64,000 nucleotides of DNA from Pseudalkalibacillus sp051842935 (GCF_051842935.1 NZ_JBPXRR010000001.1:2232001-2296000); one strand, 5' to 3'; positions 24,197 to 32,410 are shown, numbered from the stretch's first letter. Notes: a model not told the origin generated them from the letters alone. Made by a program: numbers and translations.

Positions 24197-24302
24197 AAAT
24201 GAAAAACTCCACCTGAAAACAAGTGGAGTGTGAAATCACAAAAAATAAATGTTCACGCTCCCTAGTTTTGTTTAATGAGGGGTGGGAATTACGAACCCTC
24301 AG
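24197..24302 (-). promoter_or_regulatory. preQ1-I riboswitch with transcription terminator
   Basis: Minus strand aptamer 24259-24301: P1 arms TGAGG/CCTCA, a loop with TTCGTAATTCCC, then the A-rich TTAAACAAAACTAGGGA whose GGGA can pair with TCCC to make the H-type pseudoknot. The tail closely resembles the Thermoanaerobacter preQ1-I aptamer. Downstream, GGAGcGTGA/TCACaCTCC (antiterminator) competes with ACTCCAC/GTGGAGT plus T5 (terminator, 24197-24229). Ligand binding would end transcription of queDEC. Confidence 0.78.
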
Positions 24303-24334
24303 TGGTTGGTTATGTTAAAGACAAAACCCATTCT

Positions 24335-24361
24335 GTTATACTATACAATAAAGGATATCAA
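24335..24361 (-). promoter_or_regulatory. Probable queDEC promoter
   Basis: TTGATA (24356-24361), 15 bases, TATAAC (24335-24340) on the minus strand, placed about 30 bp ahead of the aptamer. The spacer is short. Overlapping AT-rich sequence may also hold the ytzB promoter on the other strand. Confidence 0.4.
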
Positions 24362-24386
24362 TAATGTTGGAAAGGGGCATGCCATT

Positions 24387-24692
24387 TTGAAAACATCTAC
24401 CCTCGTCGGTGCCGGCATAGGCTTTCTCGTTGGTGCACTCGTAACCAATCAGATGAAGTCCAGACCAGTCACGCCTGAAGCAGCACTGAATACGATCAAA
24501 AAGAGAGTGTCATCCAAAGTCAGCGGTTCTTGGATCTACACCAACAAGGAGACGCTGGATCTCCATGGATTGGCTTACAACGTCTACAAGGGTGGGTTCA
24601 CCCGTGAAACTCCATCCGGTGAAGAACATTTCCTCTTCACAGTTGATGCTGATACAGGATCTGTTTTGGAAGTCTCAAGTACAAATATATAG
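24387..24692 (+). CDS. ytzB: PepSY domain protein YtzB
   Basis: 101 residues from a TTG at 24387; GAAAGGGG lies 9 bases upstream, and the residues before it in the longer frame do not look coding. A short N-terminal hydrophobic helix (STLVGAGIGFLVGALVTNQ) is followed by a PepSY domain (WIYTNKETLDLHGLAYNVYKG). It is likely membrane-anchored; PepSY domains often modulate peptidases. Position between queDEC and ytnP matches ytzB of B. subtilis. Confidence 0.85.
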   Translation: MKTSTLVGAGIGFLVGALVTNQMKSRPVTPEAALNTIKKRVSSKVSGSWIYTNKETLDLHGLAYNVYKGGFTRETPSGEEHFLFTVDADTGSVLEVSSTNI

Positions 24693-24733
24693 CCGATACC
24701 GATTGAACATACCTATCTTCTCTAAACACATGT

Positions 24734-24770
24734 AAAAGGGGCCGGACTCATCAAGAGTCAGCCCCTTTTT
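24734..24770. terminator. Bidirectional terminator between ytzB and the next gene
   Basis: AAAAGGGGC(c)GGACTC and GAGTC(a)GCCCCTTTTT form a strong stem with T6 on the plus strand and T4 on the minus strand. Confidence 0.9.
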
Positions 24771-24789
24771 TATTAAGGCGTACGTTCTA

Positions 24790-25356
24790 TTAGTTGAATG
24801 TGTGCTTTTGGTTGTAAAGGTTGTTTCGAATTTGGAAACTTGTAGAAGAATAAACTTGGTTGCTCCAGACGAACATAAGATAGGCAGGAACAATCAAAAT
24901 CAATGCATGCAAGAACATGATCCAACCAATGTTCATCTTCTTACCAAGATGAGCAAATTGCTCTTTGAACTGAGTCAATTCTTCGTTTTGTAGTTTTCCG
25001 ACTTCAGTTCCAGTAAGAACCTTCTCGTTTGTCGCATCGTAGTATACGACTTCACGGTGTGCAAACGTAAAGATGTTATCACGCACTGTTTGGAATTCTA
25101 CAAGAGAAGCATAAACTGTAATCGGACCAGAAGCTTCAGCCTCTTCTCCTTCTTCTGCTTGAGGAGTTGCTTCTACCTTGATCGTTTCAGAATATTTAGG
25201 TTCATATTTTTTATTATAATCGTAGTATTCCTCTTCCAAATGCTTTTCGATCGCTTTATCCATGCCTTCTGGTTTTTCTGTTGCAGCAAGTACACCAGCT
25301 CCACCAGTCAGCATCAATGCGAAAGCCATCATAGCTGCAGTTACTCGTTTCAACAT
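24790..25356 (-). CDS. Secreted or membrane-anchored hypothetical protein
   Basis: 188 residues from MLKRVTAAMM; GGAGGGAA sits 8 bases upstream. An N-terminal signal peptide (AMMAFALMLTGGAGVLAA) is followed by an acidic extracytoplasmic region of about 120 residues, a single transmembrane helix near the C-terminus (WIMFLHALILIVPAYLMFVW) and a short basic-polar tail. This is the layout of a type I membrane protein. I do not recognise the family. It stands alone between terminators. Confidence 0.75.
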   Translation of the reverse strand: MLKRVTAAMMAFALMLTGGAGVLAATEKPEGMDKAIEKHLEEEYYDYNKKYEPKYSETIKVEATPQAEEGEEAEASGPITVYASLVEFQTVRDNIFTFAHREVVYYDATNEKVLTGTEVGKLQNEELTQFKEQFAHLGKKMNIGWIMFLHALILIVPAYLMFVWSNQVYSSTSFQIRNNLYNQKHTFN

Positions 25357-25509
25357 TTCGCAATTCCCTCCTAACAATATAAGCCAAGTAATATATTACA
25401 CTATTATTGCAATTAAAATCTATGATAATTGTAACAGGTTTCTACAAAAAATGTGACGGTTTTTACCATCCATTTTCTTACAAAAGGTGTAAATGTGACA
25501 AATTCTTGA

Positions 25510-26352
25510 TCATTTGTCACGTTTGACCGAATCTATGATTTCACCTTGATCATTGAATTTAACAGCACGATAAATCGCATCATGGTAAAACGTGAACCAA
25601 GCATTCTCTGTCATACCCTTTGGTAACCATTCTTGCTTTTGTCCGATTGAAGTCATCGGATAATCGTCGTACGCGAGCACCCATAAAGGATTTTTATGTG
25701 CATGGGTCGGCATCAAATCCGCCATATGGATGAGCTTGTCCTCTCCTTGTTCGAACATGAGAATCGAATGCCCATCACTGTGACCGCCTGTATGAATCAT
25801 GAAAAGACCAGGCAACACTTCTACTCGATCCTCGTACGTTTGAACTTGAGCCTCGATGCCCTTCCAGTTCATTTCCCAATATGTATTTTTGGATCGGATA
25901 TTCGGATTGCGCATTTCGTTCCACTCAGTTGCAGACGTGTAAATCGTCGCATTTTTGAAAGTGGATTCATATCCGTCGGCATTTGGTTTCGTCAAGCCGC
26001 AAGCGTGATCGAAATGAAGATGTGTCATTAGAACAAAGTCGATATCATCCGTTGTCAGGTTGAATTTCGCCAACTCATCATCAATGTGGGACTCTTCGTT
26101 TACGCCATAGTTCCTTTTTTGTTTATCGGTTAATTTATCGTTCCCCATTCCGGATTCAATCAGAATGTTTTTCCCTTCATATTGAAAGAAGATCGGATCC
26201 GTGCGAAGTTCGATTTGATTGTTTTCATTGACCGGGTATTTCTTGCTCCACAATGGCTTCGGTACGACACCAAACATCGCTCCTCCATCCATATGTGTGA
26301 CTCCCCCATTGAGCCAGTGCAGTTTGATTTCACCGAATTGAAGCGTTTCCAT
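25510..26352 (-). CDS. ytnP: Metallo-beta-lactamase fold lactonase YtnP
   Basis: 280 residues. The MBL signature VLMTHLHFDHACGL, the downstream histidine in IHTGGHSDGH and the aspartate in IHMADLMPTH supply the metal site. YtnP homologues degrade N-acyl homoserine lactones or related signals (quorum quenching), though substrates vary. AAGGAGTG lies before the ATG. It lies 67 bp downstream... on the same strand order as trmB then ytnP, as in B. subtilis. Confidence 0.9.
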   Translation of the reverse strand: METLQFGEIKLHWLNGGVTHMDGGAMFGVVPKPLWSKKYPVNENNQIELRTDPIFFQYEGKNILIESGMGNDKLTDKQKRNYGVNEESHIDDELAKFNLTTDDIDFVLMTHLHFDHACGLTKPNADGYESTFKNATIYTSATEWNEMRNPNIRSKNTYWEMNWKGIEAQVQTYEDRVEVLPGLFMIHTGGHSDGHSILMFEQGEDKLIHMADLMPTHAHKNPLWVLAYDDYPMTSIGQKQEWLPKGMTENAWFTFYHDAIYRAVKFNDQGEIIDSVKRDK

Positions 26353-26418
26353 GACCTTTCACTCCTTATTTAGCTAATCTAGAGTTTATTGTACCATATT
26401 GAAAACGCTCTATCGGAT

Positions 26419-27063
26419 TCACTTGCTTCGATATACCGCTTCACATCGATAAATTCGGTTCCCTTTCGCAGAGAACTTCTCTTCGTACTCTGTCATGACA
26501 TTGCCCTCGATATCACTGTTATGGAGATCTAAGCTGACATTGTTCAAGATCATCCCGTACTTTGAAAAGCTATGCAGAGAATACTCGAACAGTCCCTGAT
26601 TGTCCGTTTTCAAATGGACTTCTCCGTTTGGAATCAGAACTGCTTCATACGATTGTAAAAACGTTTCGTACGTCAGACGTCGCTTCTCATGTCTTGCTTT
26701 CGGCCATGGATCGGAAAAGTTCAAATACACACGATGCACTTCGTTTTCTGCAAAAAACTGATTCAATTCCATCGCATTGACGTTCATCATGCGGACATTT
26801 TCCTGTCCAGACTCTTTGATTTTATCAATGGAACTAACGACGATACTCTTTTGTCGTTCAATTCCGATAAAATTGATATCCGGGTGAAGCTTGGACATTT
26901 CTGTGATGAACTGCCCTTTACCTGTTCCCACTTCAATATGGATCGGGTTTTCATTCCCGAAAAGTTCTTTCCACTTCCCTTTCCAGTTTTCCGGGTCGGG
27001 TACGACGATTCCAGGGTGATCATCTATCATATCTTGTGCCCAAGGCTTGTTTCTAAGACGCAT
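26419..27063 (-). CDS. trmB: tRNA (guanine-N7-)-methyltransferase
   Basis: 214 residues. SAM-binding IHIEVGTGKGQFITEMSKLH, FIGIERQKSIVV, and the TrmB signature VYLNFSDPWPKARHEKRRLT followed by HLKTDNQGLFEYS are all present. It methylates G46 of tRNAs. Length is standard. AAGGAG lies 8-9 bases before the ATG. Confidence 0.95.
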   Translation of the reverse strand: MRLRNKPWAQDMIDDHPGIVVPDPENWKGKWKELFGNENPIHIEVGTGKGQFITEMSKLHPDINFIGIERQKSIVVSSIDKIKESGQENVRMMNVNAMELNQFFAENEVHRVYLNFSDPWPKARHEKRRLTYETFLQSYEAVLIPNGEVHLKTDNQGLFEYSLHSFSKYGMILNNVSLDLHNSDIEGNVMTEYEEKFSAKGNRIYRCEAVYRSK

Positions 27064-27242
27064 TCATTCAAACTCCTTTATTTACGATATCCTCGGATAT
27101 TTTACCATGAAACGTTCCAAAAAATGAACTTCTATCGAATTTATCTGGTTCGATTCTTGAATATGGGAGCATACCAGCGCATATAGGCGCAATTTTTTAT
27201 ATATGAGACCTGAACCGAATGAGGCTTATGACAGACTGGTAT

Positions 27243-27260
27243 ATCATGGATAACCATGAT
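27243..27260. promoter_or_regulatory. Inverted repeat ATCATGG-CCATGAT
   Basis: Seven-base perfect arms with a 4-base spacer, 16 bp before a cre-like site and about 90 bp before a small ORF. A further pair AAGTGTT/AACACTT (27302-27325) follows. Possibly operators for the small gene. Confidence 0.4.
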
Positions 27261-27275
27261 TAACGTGATTAGGAA

Positions 27276-27289
27276 AGAAAACGCTTACA
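27276..27289 (+). promoter_or_regulatory. cre-like CcpA site
   Basis: AGAAAACGCTTACA fits the cre consensus TGNAANCGNWNNCW except for the first base. It precedes the 54-codon ORF at 27349 by 60 bp. Confidence 0.45.
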
Positions 27290-27348
27290 CATATATGCTA
27301 TTAAGTGTTGTTTGACAAAAACACTTTAGGAGTGAATTAAACAAACTT

Positions 27349-27513
27349 ATGATGAAAAATGTGATGACGAAAACAGCAGAAATCTCAGTTCTAACTGTAT
27401 TCAGTGGACTATTTGCAGGTTATGCTTTAGCGATATATCCATTAGAACGCCTTGTTCACAAACAATCGACACGCGCAAAAGAGATGAAAATCAAATACGC
27501 TTCTCAATATTAA
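27349..27513 (+). CDS. Small single-helix membrane protein (54 aa)
   Basis: ATG at 27349 to TAA at 27513. The product has one probable membrane helix (LTVFSGLFAGYALAIYPL) and a basic tail (HKQSTRAKEMKIKYASQ). A TAGGAGTG element lies about 14 bases upstream, a little far for a ribosome site. A strong terminator directly follows the stop, and a cre-like site and inverted repeats precede it, which argues for a real transcription unit. Family not recognised. Confidence 0.6.
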   Translation: MMKNVMTKTAEISVLTVFSGLFAGYALAIYPLERLVHKQSTRAKEMKIKYASQY

Positions 27514-27527
27514 TTTGTAAGAACGAT

Positions 27528-27575
27528 GGTTCCTGTATTCCCGTTTTTTAAAAACGGAATCAGGAACCTTTTGTT
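27528..27575 (+). terminator. Terminator after the 54-aa ORF
   Basis: GGTTCCTG...CCGTTTTT / AAAAACGG...CAGGAACC, a long stem with a small internal mismatch, then TTTTGTTTT. Confidence 0.85.
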
Positions 27576-27654
27576 TTGGATGAATTTTAGTGATCCAATT
27601 ATGTGATAAACACTGTAAATACGGGTACAATTGTATAAAAAAGGTGAGGTTTAC

Positions 27655-27741
27655 ATGGATCAATTCTTCATATTTTGGGCGCCACCACTTGTCCTGTTGA
27701 TTGCCATCATCGGCTTGTTCGTTTGGGGTGCTAAAAAATAA
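27655..27741 (+). CDS. CydS-like 28-residue membrane peptide
   Basis: AAGGTGAGG lies 6 bases before ATG 27655; stop at 27739. The product opens MDQFFIFWAPPLVLL and is one membrane helix with a GAKK end. The F-x-I-x-x-A-P pattern and length resemble CydS, the small third subunit of Bacillaceae cytochrome bd oxidases (Geobacillus CydS starts MQTFLIMYAP). No cydAB genes are in this window, so assignment is by pattern only. It may be a different membrane microprotein. Confidence 0.55.
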   Translation: MDQFFIFWAPPLVLLIAIIGLFVWGAKK

Positions 27742-27805
27742 ACGGATGAATATTCAGGCACTGGCACATCCTAAACTCAAACGGACTTGAAAGGATGCGT
27801 CATTC

Positions 27806-28081
27806 ATGCCATTGCAAGTTACTGACCAGCTGTCATTGTTGATGGATATACTAAGAAGCCACCAGCTCGATCAATGCGGTTCTTCTTCAGAGTGTCAACA
27901 GATCGAACGCCTGACCAACTCGTTGCTTCAAAATCCTCAAACCCCGCTGGAATTGAGGGAGACATTAACATCGATACAAGCATACAGCAGAACAGGCAGC
28001 ACCTCCCCTTCGGTAGATCAACATGTAGTCGGCTATCATAATGAACTCACACAGTGGATGAGCGTATTGGACCCGCAATAG
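27806..28081 (+). CDS. ytzH: YtzH-like protein
   Basis: 91 residues, soluble and helical, beginning MPLQVTDQLSLLMDILRSHQ with CGSSSECQQIERL. It fits the YtzH-like family in size and in position between trmB and ytmP, on the opposite strand to both. Function unknown. A ribosome site is not strong (GAAAGGATG about 14 bases upstream). Confidence 0.8.
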   Translation: MPLQVTDQLSLLMDILRSHQLDQCGSSSECQQIERLTNSLLQNPQTPLELRETLTSIQAYSRTGSTSPSVDQHVVGYHNELTQWMSVLDPQ

Positions 28082-28102
28082 CAATAAAGTGAGTTGAGAG
28101 AG

Positions 28103-28133
28103 CTTCAGCGTGTATGTGCGCTGGAGTTTTTTT
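28103..28133 (+). terminator. ytzH terminator
   Basis: CTTCAGCG/CGCTGGAG (one G-U pair) with T7 following. Confidence 0.75.
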
Positions 28134-28139
28134 ATGTAG

Positions 28140-28210
28140 GGCTGAGGTTCTTATGAGCAACTTGCGGGGTGCGAACTTCTCATTTCAGCCGTTTCGGGGT
28201 GCGTAAGTGT
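28140..28210. repeat. Single degenerate copy of the 30+22-bp GCGA...CGGGGT repeat
   Basis: It contains TGAGCAACTTGCGGGGT, then a 30-bp GCGAACTTCTCATTTCAGCC...CGGGGT unit, then GCGTAAG. Spacing and wording match the 52-bp array at 36791-37035. It sits between the ytzH and ytmP terminators. Confidence 0.65.
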
Positions 28211-28230
28211 TCCTCTACCAATAAAAAAGA

Positions 28231-28252
28231 TGAAACCTGACATCAGGTTTCA
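28231..28252 (-). terminator. ytmP terminator
   Basis: TGAAACCTGA/TCAGGTTTCA with a 2-base loop; the minus strand continues TCTTTTTTATT. Confidence 0.85.
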
Positions 28253-28263
28253 CCCATATATAT

Positions 28264-29073
28264 TCAATGCAATATTTGCTTGTTCAGCTGGACGAGGTAA
28301 TTCATCCAGTAGTTCGCTTGCTGTTCCTGGTTTCGTTCACAATGCCAGTAAATCGACTCGATGGTTTGGGCAACGATATACCAATGCATGCGAGTTTTTA
28401 AAGCGGTTGTCATTGGTACTCCATAAGAACGAAGCCACTTGTCCCATTCTTCGTCTGGCACATACCAGTACAACAGCATGGCAAGATCGAGGGCAGGATC
28501 GGCAATGACTGCACCATCCCAATCAATCAGGTAAAGTTTTTCATCTTCCGTAATCAGCCAGTTGTTGTGATTCACGTCCCCATGACATACGACGAATTGG
28601 TCTGTGCGCATATCTTCAATATGGGAAGACAAATAGTCTAAATAAGGCTGGATTTCGGCTTGGAATTTTATATTTTTATACGTTCGGTTTTTCAGTTCAT
28701 CCAAAACTGCATCAGGTGTTAACGGCTGAATGCCAATCCTGCGTAACATCGAAAGCAATTCCTGAGAACGATGGATTTTCGAAAGCAATTGGGCAACGGG
28801 TTGTTGGTTCATTTCAGCAGCTTTCAATTCCCTGCCGTTCAACCAGTGCTGAGCTGTTATAACGTCTCCGTTTTCCAAACGTTTCGTCCATAAAAGCTTT
28901 GGGACGATTCCCTCTGCCGATAAAACAGCAAGGAACGGGGACGAATTGCGTTTTAAGAAGATCTTCTCTTCCCCATATTGTGCGATGTAGGCTTCACCGG
29001 TTGCACCACCTGCAGGCTTCACCTGCCAACCGCTTCCTAATATGTGTTTCAATGCTTTCACCTTCGATTTCAT
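28264..29073 (-). CDS. ytmP: Aminoglycoside/choline-kinase-like phosphotransferase YtmP
   Basis: 269 residues of the APH family. Catalytic loop FVVCHGDVNHNNWLI and metal-binding LYLIDWDGAVIADPALDLAMLL are intact; the N-terminal lobe has the nucleotide loop GGATGEAY. It phosphorylates a small alcohol-bearing substrate, unknown for YtmP. The ATG at 29073 has no clear ribosome site; a TTG at 29052 has GAAGGTGA just upstream and is a credible alternative start that would remove 7 residues. Confidence 0.88.
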   Translation of the reverse strand: MKSKVKALKHILGSGWQVKPAGGATGEAYIAQYGEEKIFLKRNSSPFLAVLSAEGIVPKLLWTKRLENGDVITAQHWLNGRELKAAEMNQQPVAQLLSKIHRSQELLSMLRRIGIQPLTPDAVLDELKNRTYKNIKFQAEIQPYLDYLSSHIEDMRTDQFVVCHGDVNHNNWLITEDEKLYLIDWDGAVIADPALDLAMLLYWYVPDEEWDKWLRSYGVPMTTALKTRMHWYIVAQTIESIYWHCERNQEQQANYWMNYLVQLNKQILH

Positions 29074-29175
29074 CAGTCTATCATTATTATGATCGGCTTG
29101 TTCCGTTAAAATCGGACAGTTCTGTACAGATATAATATTTTAACACAGAAACGGGTCAAAATCGATACGTTCCGA

Positions 29176-30111
29176 TCAGATTACCGTAAAACGCTTCGGC
29201 AAAACCTTGATTGTAGCAGGGCTTGAGCCGATGACTTCTCCATCGGCATGCATCGTAACCGAGCGATCCGTTTCAACTTGTATTTCGCTTCCTCTTAACA
29301 TCGTTACCTCTTTCAGCCTTGTATGTAAACCTAAAAATACGGTACCGAAGAGAAAGAAAAGTTTCTTTCTGGACAAATTATGGACGATACACAGGTTGAG
29401 AACACCGTCGTCCGGGCGAGCACTTGGACAGATCTTCATACCGCCACCGTAATATTGGATGTTCGTCGTTGCGACGAGCCACACATCTTCAAACGTGTAC
29501 AGCTTGCCATCCACTCTCAACGTCAATGCATAAGGTTCATATTTCAAACTCAGTTTCAACAAGGTAAAAATGTATGATAATGACCCAAGTCCGAATGTAT
29601 TCAGGATTCCTTTATATTTCGATTCGTTGGTCTGCTTTGCGACTTCACCATCGAAACCGATGCCTATGGAGCTGGAAAAATGGTTCGCTTTATGCTTGCG
29701 TGCTCCAATACGGAACTCGCCTAGATCGTACCTTTTGTTGCGTTGAAATTTAGAAGATAAAATATGGTTCAATGCTTGGGTAGTGGATCGCGGCAAACGA
29801 AATCCACGCGCAAAATCATTACCTGAACCAGCCGAGATGAAACCGACTGGAATATGTATGTACTGCACCATTCCGTTGATGACTTCATGGATCGTCCCAT
29901 CACCACCAACCGCAACGATTCCCTTCATATTTTCATGGTGCATATGCGTCATCTGCTGGGCAAGATCCTTTGCATGTCCAGGTCGTTGGGTAAAAAAGCT
30001 TCGATAAGGTACCTTACGCTTCTGTAGTTCCTTTTTGACTTTCTTCCATACCTTTTCGCCTTTCCCATTTCCCGCTTTTGGATTAATGATGAAGATCAAG
30101 AACTTTTCCAT
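29176..30111 (-). CDS. ytlR: Diacylglycerol/lipid kinase family protein YtlR
   Basis: 311 residues. DAGK catalytic domain: FIINPKAGNGKGEKVW at the N-terminus, GIVAVGGDGTIHEVINGM and VGFISAGSGNDFARGF, then a C-terminal beta domain (GGGMKICPSARPDDGVLNLCIVHNLS). It should phosphorylate a lipid or sphingoid-like substrate at the membrane; DgkB-like function is possible. Position next to ytmP and ytlQ matches B. subtilis ytlR. Confidence 0.92.
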   Translation of the reverse strand: MEKFLIFIINPKAGNGKGEKVWKKVKKELQKRKVPYRSFFTQRPGHAKDLAQQMTHMHHENMKGIVAVGGDGTIHEVINGMVQYIHIPVGFISAGSGNDFARGFRLPRSTTQALNHILSSKFQRNKRYDLGEFRIGARKHKANHFSSSIGIGFDGEVAKQTNESKYKGILNTFGLGSLSYIFTLLKLSLKYEPYALTLRVDGKLYTFEDVWLVATTNIQYYGGGMKICPSARPDDGVLNLCIVHNLSRKKLFFLFGTVFLGLHTRLKEVTMLRGSEIQVETDRSVTMHADGEVIGSSPATIKVLPKRFTVI

Positions 30112-30420
30112 AGAAGCCTCTTTCTTTCAGATGGCACTTTCCCACCAAAAGTGCAAAACTTGTACGCATGACGTAAAATCCGCATCGACAAGTTTTTCAT
30201 CCTCTCTCCTTTTTCAACAAAATGATCGAAAATCCTCTAATATTTTATAAATATTGGTAAATGAATGTCGATGATAAGGATGATAGAACTACATTAGTGT
30301 AGTCTAAAAGTCCTTTCAAAGAAATGGTTTATATAGGTAGGAGTGTTTTGTTGAATCATTCGTGTCTTATTTTTTATCGACATATACTGTTCAATTGTTG
30401 AACACTTTCAACAAACAAGT
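30112..30420. other. Intergenic region with a palindrome pair
   Basis: 309 bp without a convincing gene. It carries GTTCAA-TTG-TTGAAC and overlapping TTGTTGAA-CACT-TTCAACAA (around 30390-30413), just after the ytlQ stop on the minus strand side, so one hairpin may act as a ytlQ terminator. A TTG-start ORF of 16 codons with TAGGAGTG upstream (near 30351) is too short to claim. Confidence 0.4.
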
Positions 30421-31335
30421 TTATTCAGGATCCACTCGACTCCATAAATCCTGTTCTGTTTCCCATTCAGGTCTGAGGTAGGCGGTCGTTACACATTGAT
30501 CCATGAGACCCTTCGCTGCCTTCAATTGTTTTGCTTTGATAGGACTAGGCTGTCTTTTCAGAGCTTCCCACCACTGTCCGTAATTGGTCTGATCGACGAC
30601 TTGGATGTATGGAGGAATGCCGCTCCGATTGATGAATCCATTTTTACAAAGAACTGTATAAGATATCTTCATCTCTGTCTCATTCGTGTCGATGACCGAT
30701 TCGATAAAGTAGTTCATCCGTTGAACAGCTGCGATCGGGCTGACAGTTTTCACGACCTCACCCCGCCTCTCGACTTCCCAAAAACGCCCTTGTGAAGGAT
30801 GGATAACATCTCCTTTTTGTGTATCCATCAGAACAATCGCATGAATCGTATCAGGACCAATCATGATCACATCCATTTGGGCTTCGGCCTTTTTCAATCG
30901 GATGATCGGTCGGTACAGGACCAGATAATTATCAGGAAGATCCATCAATAATATGCGAAGGAAATCCTCTCGCAACCTCTCTCTTCCAATTCTTGACCTT
31001 TCCCGAATTGTCGAGCTTGCCCATTTCAATTGGAAGTCGAACAGTTCTTCCCGGAAGTTCTTTTTCAAGGCCGATAGGGTAATCGGTGTTCTTGGTGGAG
31101 TGTACGGTTCCTCTTCAATCGTCTCGGACGTCTCCGACTTTCTCTGCCACCACTTTTTCCGTTCTGGTTCGGATGAGAATTCTCGATCATCAGGTTCCGA
31201 AAGCTTCTCGTTTTCCCAGTTCGCTTTCACCCGTTTCCAGCGATCGCTTTTCAATCTGATATATTGACCGGTGTATCGGTATACGTCTTTTTCATAACGA
31301 GAGACACAATCCTCGATTTTCAAAAGCTGTGCCAT
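30421..31335 (-). CDS. ytlQ: NERD-like protein YtlQ
   Basis: 304 residues, soluble and charged, with no signal sequence. A central segment (LVLYRPIIRLKKAEAQMDVIMIGPDTIHAIVLMD) resembles a NERD-type nuclease-related core in which a beta strand ends in a D/E-x-K-like position, here partly altered. The position between thpR/lrgB and ytlR and the length correspond to ytlQ of B. subtilis. Function is not established. Starts ATG with GAGGTGG upstream. Confidence 0.75.
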   Translation of the reverse strand: MAQLLKIEDCVSRYEKDVYRYTGQYIRLKSDRWKRVKANWENEKLSEPDDREFSSEPERKKWWQRKSETSETIEEEPYTPPRTPITLSALKKNFREELFDFQLKWASSTIRERSRIGRERLREDFLRILLMDLPDNYLVLYRPIIRLKKAEAQMDVIMIGPDTIHAIVLMDTQKGDVIHPSQGRFWEVERRGEVVKTVSPIAAVQRMNYFIESVIDTNETEMKISYTVLCKNGFINRSGIPPYIQVVDQTNYGQWWEALKRQPSPIKAKQLKAAKGLMDQCVTTAYLRPEWETEQDLWSRVDPE

Positions 31336-31350
31336 TCGTGTACCACCTCT

Positions 31351-32037
31351 TTACATCCATGAAGAAATAATCGGTATCAAAAATGATGCAAGTAACGCTG
31401 AGATCGTCATTGCGACCGAACTGATGGCCGCTGCTTGATGACCATATTCCAATGACTTGGCTGTTCCGATGGCATGAGAGGCGGACCCTAATCCGATTCC
31501 CCTCGCCATTTCTCCCTCTATTTTAAACCATTTGAACACATATGGGGCGATCATTACGCCACCGATTCCAGCTACCATGACAAACACAACTGCAATAGAA
31601 GGCGTGCCCCCGGTCACTTTGGAGATTTCCATCGCAACCGGTGTCGTGACAGATTTCGGCAACAACGAATAGATGACGTTGTCTGGCGGTCCGACCCACT
31701 TCGCAAATAAGAGTCCAGATAAGATTCCGACCACTACACCTGTAAAAATACTGAGCATCAGCGGAAGCATGTAACGGACAATGATGCCCCGGTATATATA
31801 GAGCGGGTAAGCGAGTGCGACGACGGCAGGTCCTAGCAGTCGATCGATCCATTGTGCGCCTTCCATATAAGTGTCATATGGAATATCCGCTACTAGCAGG
31901 AATATGATGATGAGCGTTGTAGCCGTGATGATCGGCGTCGTGAATGGATGCCGTTTCTTTTTATACAGTTGGATGCCGAGTAAATATAAGCCAATCGTCA
32001 GTGCTGTGAAGAATAGTGCTAGTAAACTATCAATCAT
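31351..32037 (-). CDS. LrgB/CidB family membrane protein
   Basis: 228 residues, about seven membrane segments. LLPKSVTTPVAMEISKVTGG and GIGLGSASHAIGTAKSLEYG are the LrgB signatures. Forms a pair with the upstream LrgA/CidA-like gene, overlapping it by 8 bp. Such pairs control murein hydrolase export, cell lysis or pyruvate uptake in Firmicutes; which of these applies cannot be said. Confidence 0.92.
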   Translation of the reverse strand: MIDSLLALFFTALTIGLYLLGIQLYKKKRHPFTTPIITATTLIIIFLLVADIPYDTYMEGAQWIDRLLGPAVVALAYPLYIYRGIIVRYMLPLMLSIFTGVVVGILSGLLFAKWVGPPDNVIYSLLPKSVTTPVAMEISKVTGGTPSIAVVFVMVAGIGGVMIAPYVFKWFKIEGEMARGIGLGSASHAIGTAKSLEYGHQAAAISSVAMTISALLASFLIPIISSWM

Positions 32038-32407
32038 ATGAATCCTTCTTTACATCGTTTGGCATCATCCATTCCAAAACTTTAGCAGACAGTACCATCA
32101 CGAGGATCGTACTACCGAGCACCGCGGGTATGAGCAGGAGACCTTTCCCTTGGAAAACGAATCCGAATTCCATCACTCCGACCGTAACCGGTATGAAAAA
32201 GAGCGGAAGATGGGAAAGCAGGAAGTTGCACCCCTCCTGCACCCATTTCAACGGCAATATTTTTGTCGTCAGTAAGATGAACAAGAGAAGCATGCCGAGA
32301 ATGCTCCCAGGTATCGGGAGATCGAACGTATTTTGAATGAAGGTCCCGATAAGATACAAACCGTACAAGAGGAAGATTTGCAGGGTACCGATCATGATTT
32401 TTGACAT
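32030..32407 (-). CDS. CidA/LrgA family holin-like protein
   Basis: 125 residues with four membrane segments. The N-terminal LLYGLYLIGTFIQNTFDLPIPGSILGMLLLF is the CidA/LrgA hallmark. It is translated before its LrgB partner, in an operon with thpR upstream (4 bp gap). No LytR/LysR-type regulator gene is adjacent. Confidence 0.92.
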   Translation of the reverse strand: MSKIMIGTLQIFLLYGLYLIGTFIQNTFDLPIPGSILGMLLLFILLTTKILPLKWVQEGCNFLLSHLPLFFIPVTVGVMEFGFVFQGKGLLLIPAVLGSTILVMVLSAKVLEWMMPNDVKKDSYD

Positions 32408-32410
32408 GTT

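Noticed and set aside
26393..26412. cre site TGAAAACGCTCTAT near the trmB end
   Set aside because: It lacks the conserved C of the right half-site and lies downstream of a gene, not at a promoter.
30346..30402. 16-codon TTG-start ORF after TAGGAGTG
   Set aside because: It is too short, with no conserved feature, and part of it is the palindrome that probably forms the ytlQ terminator.
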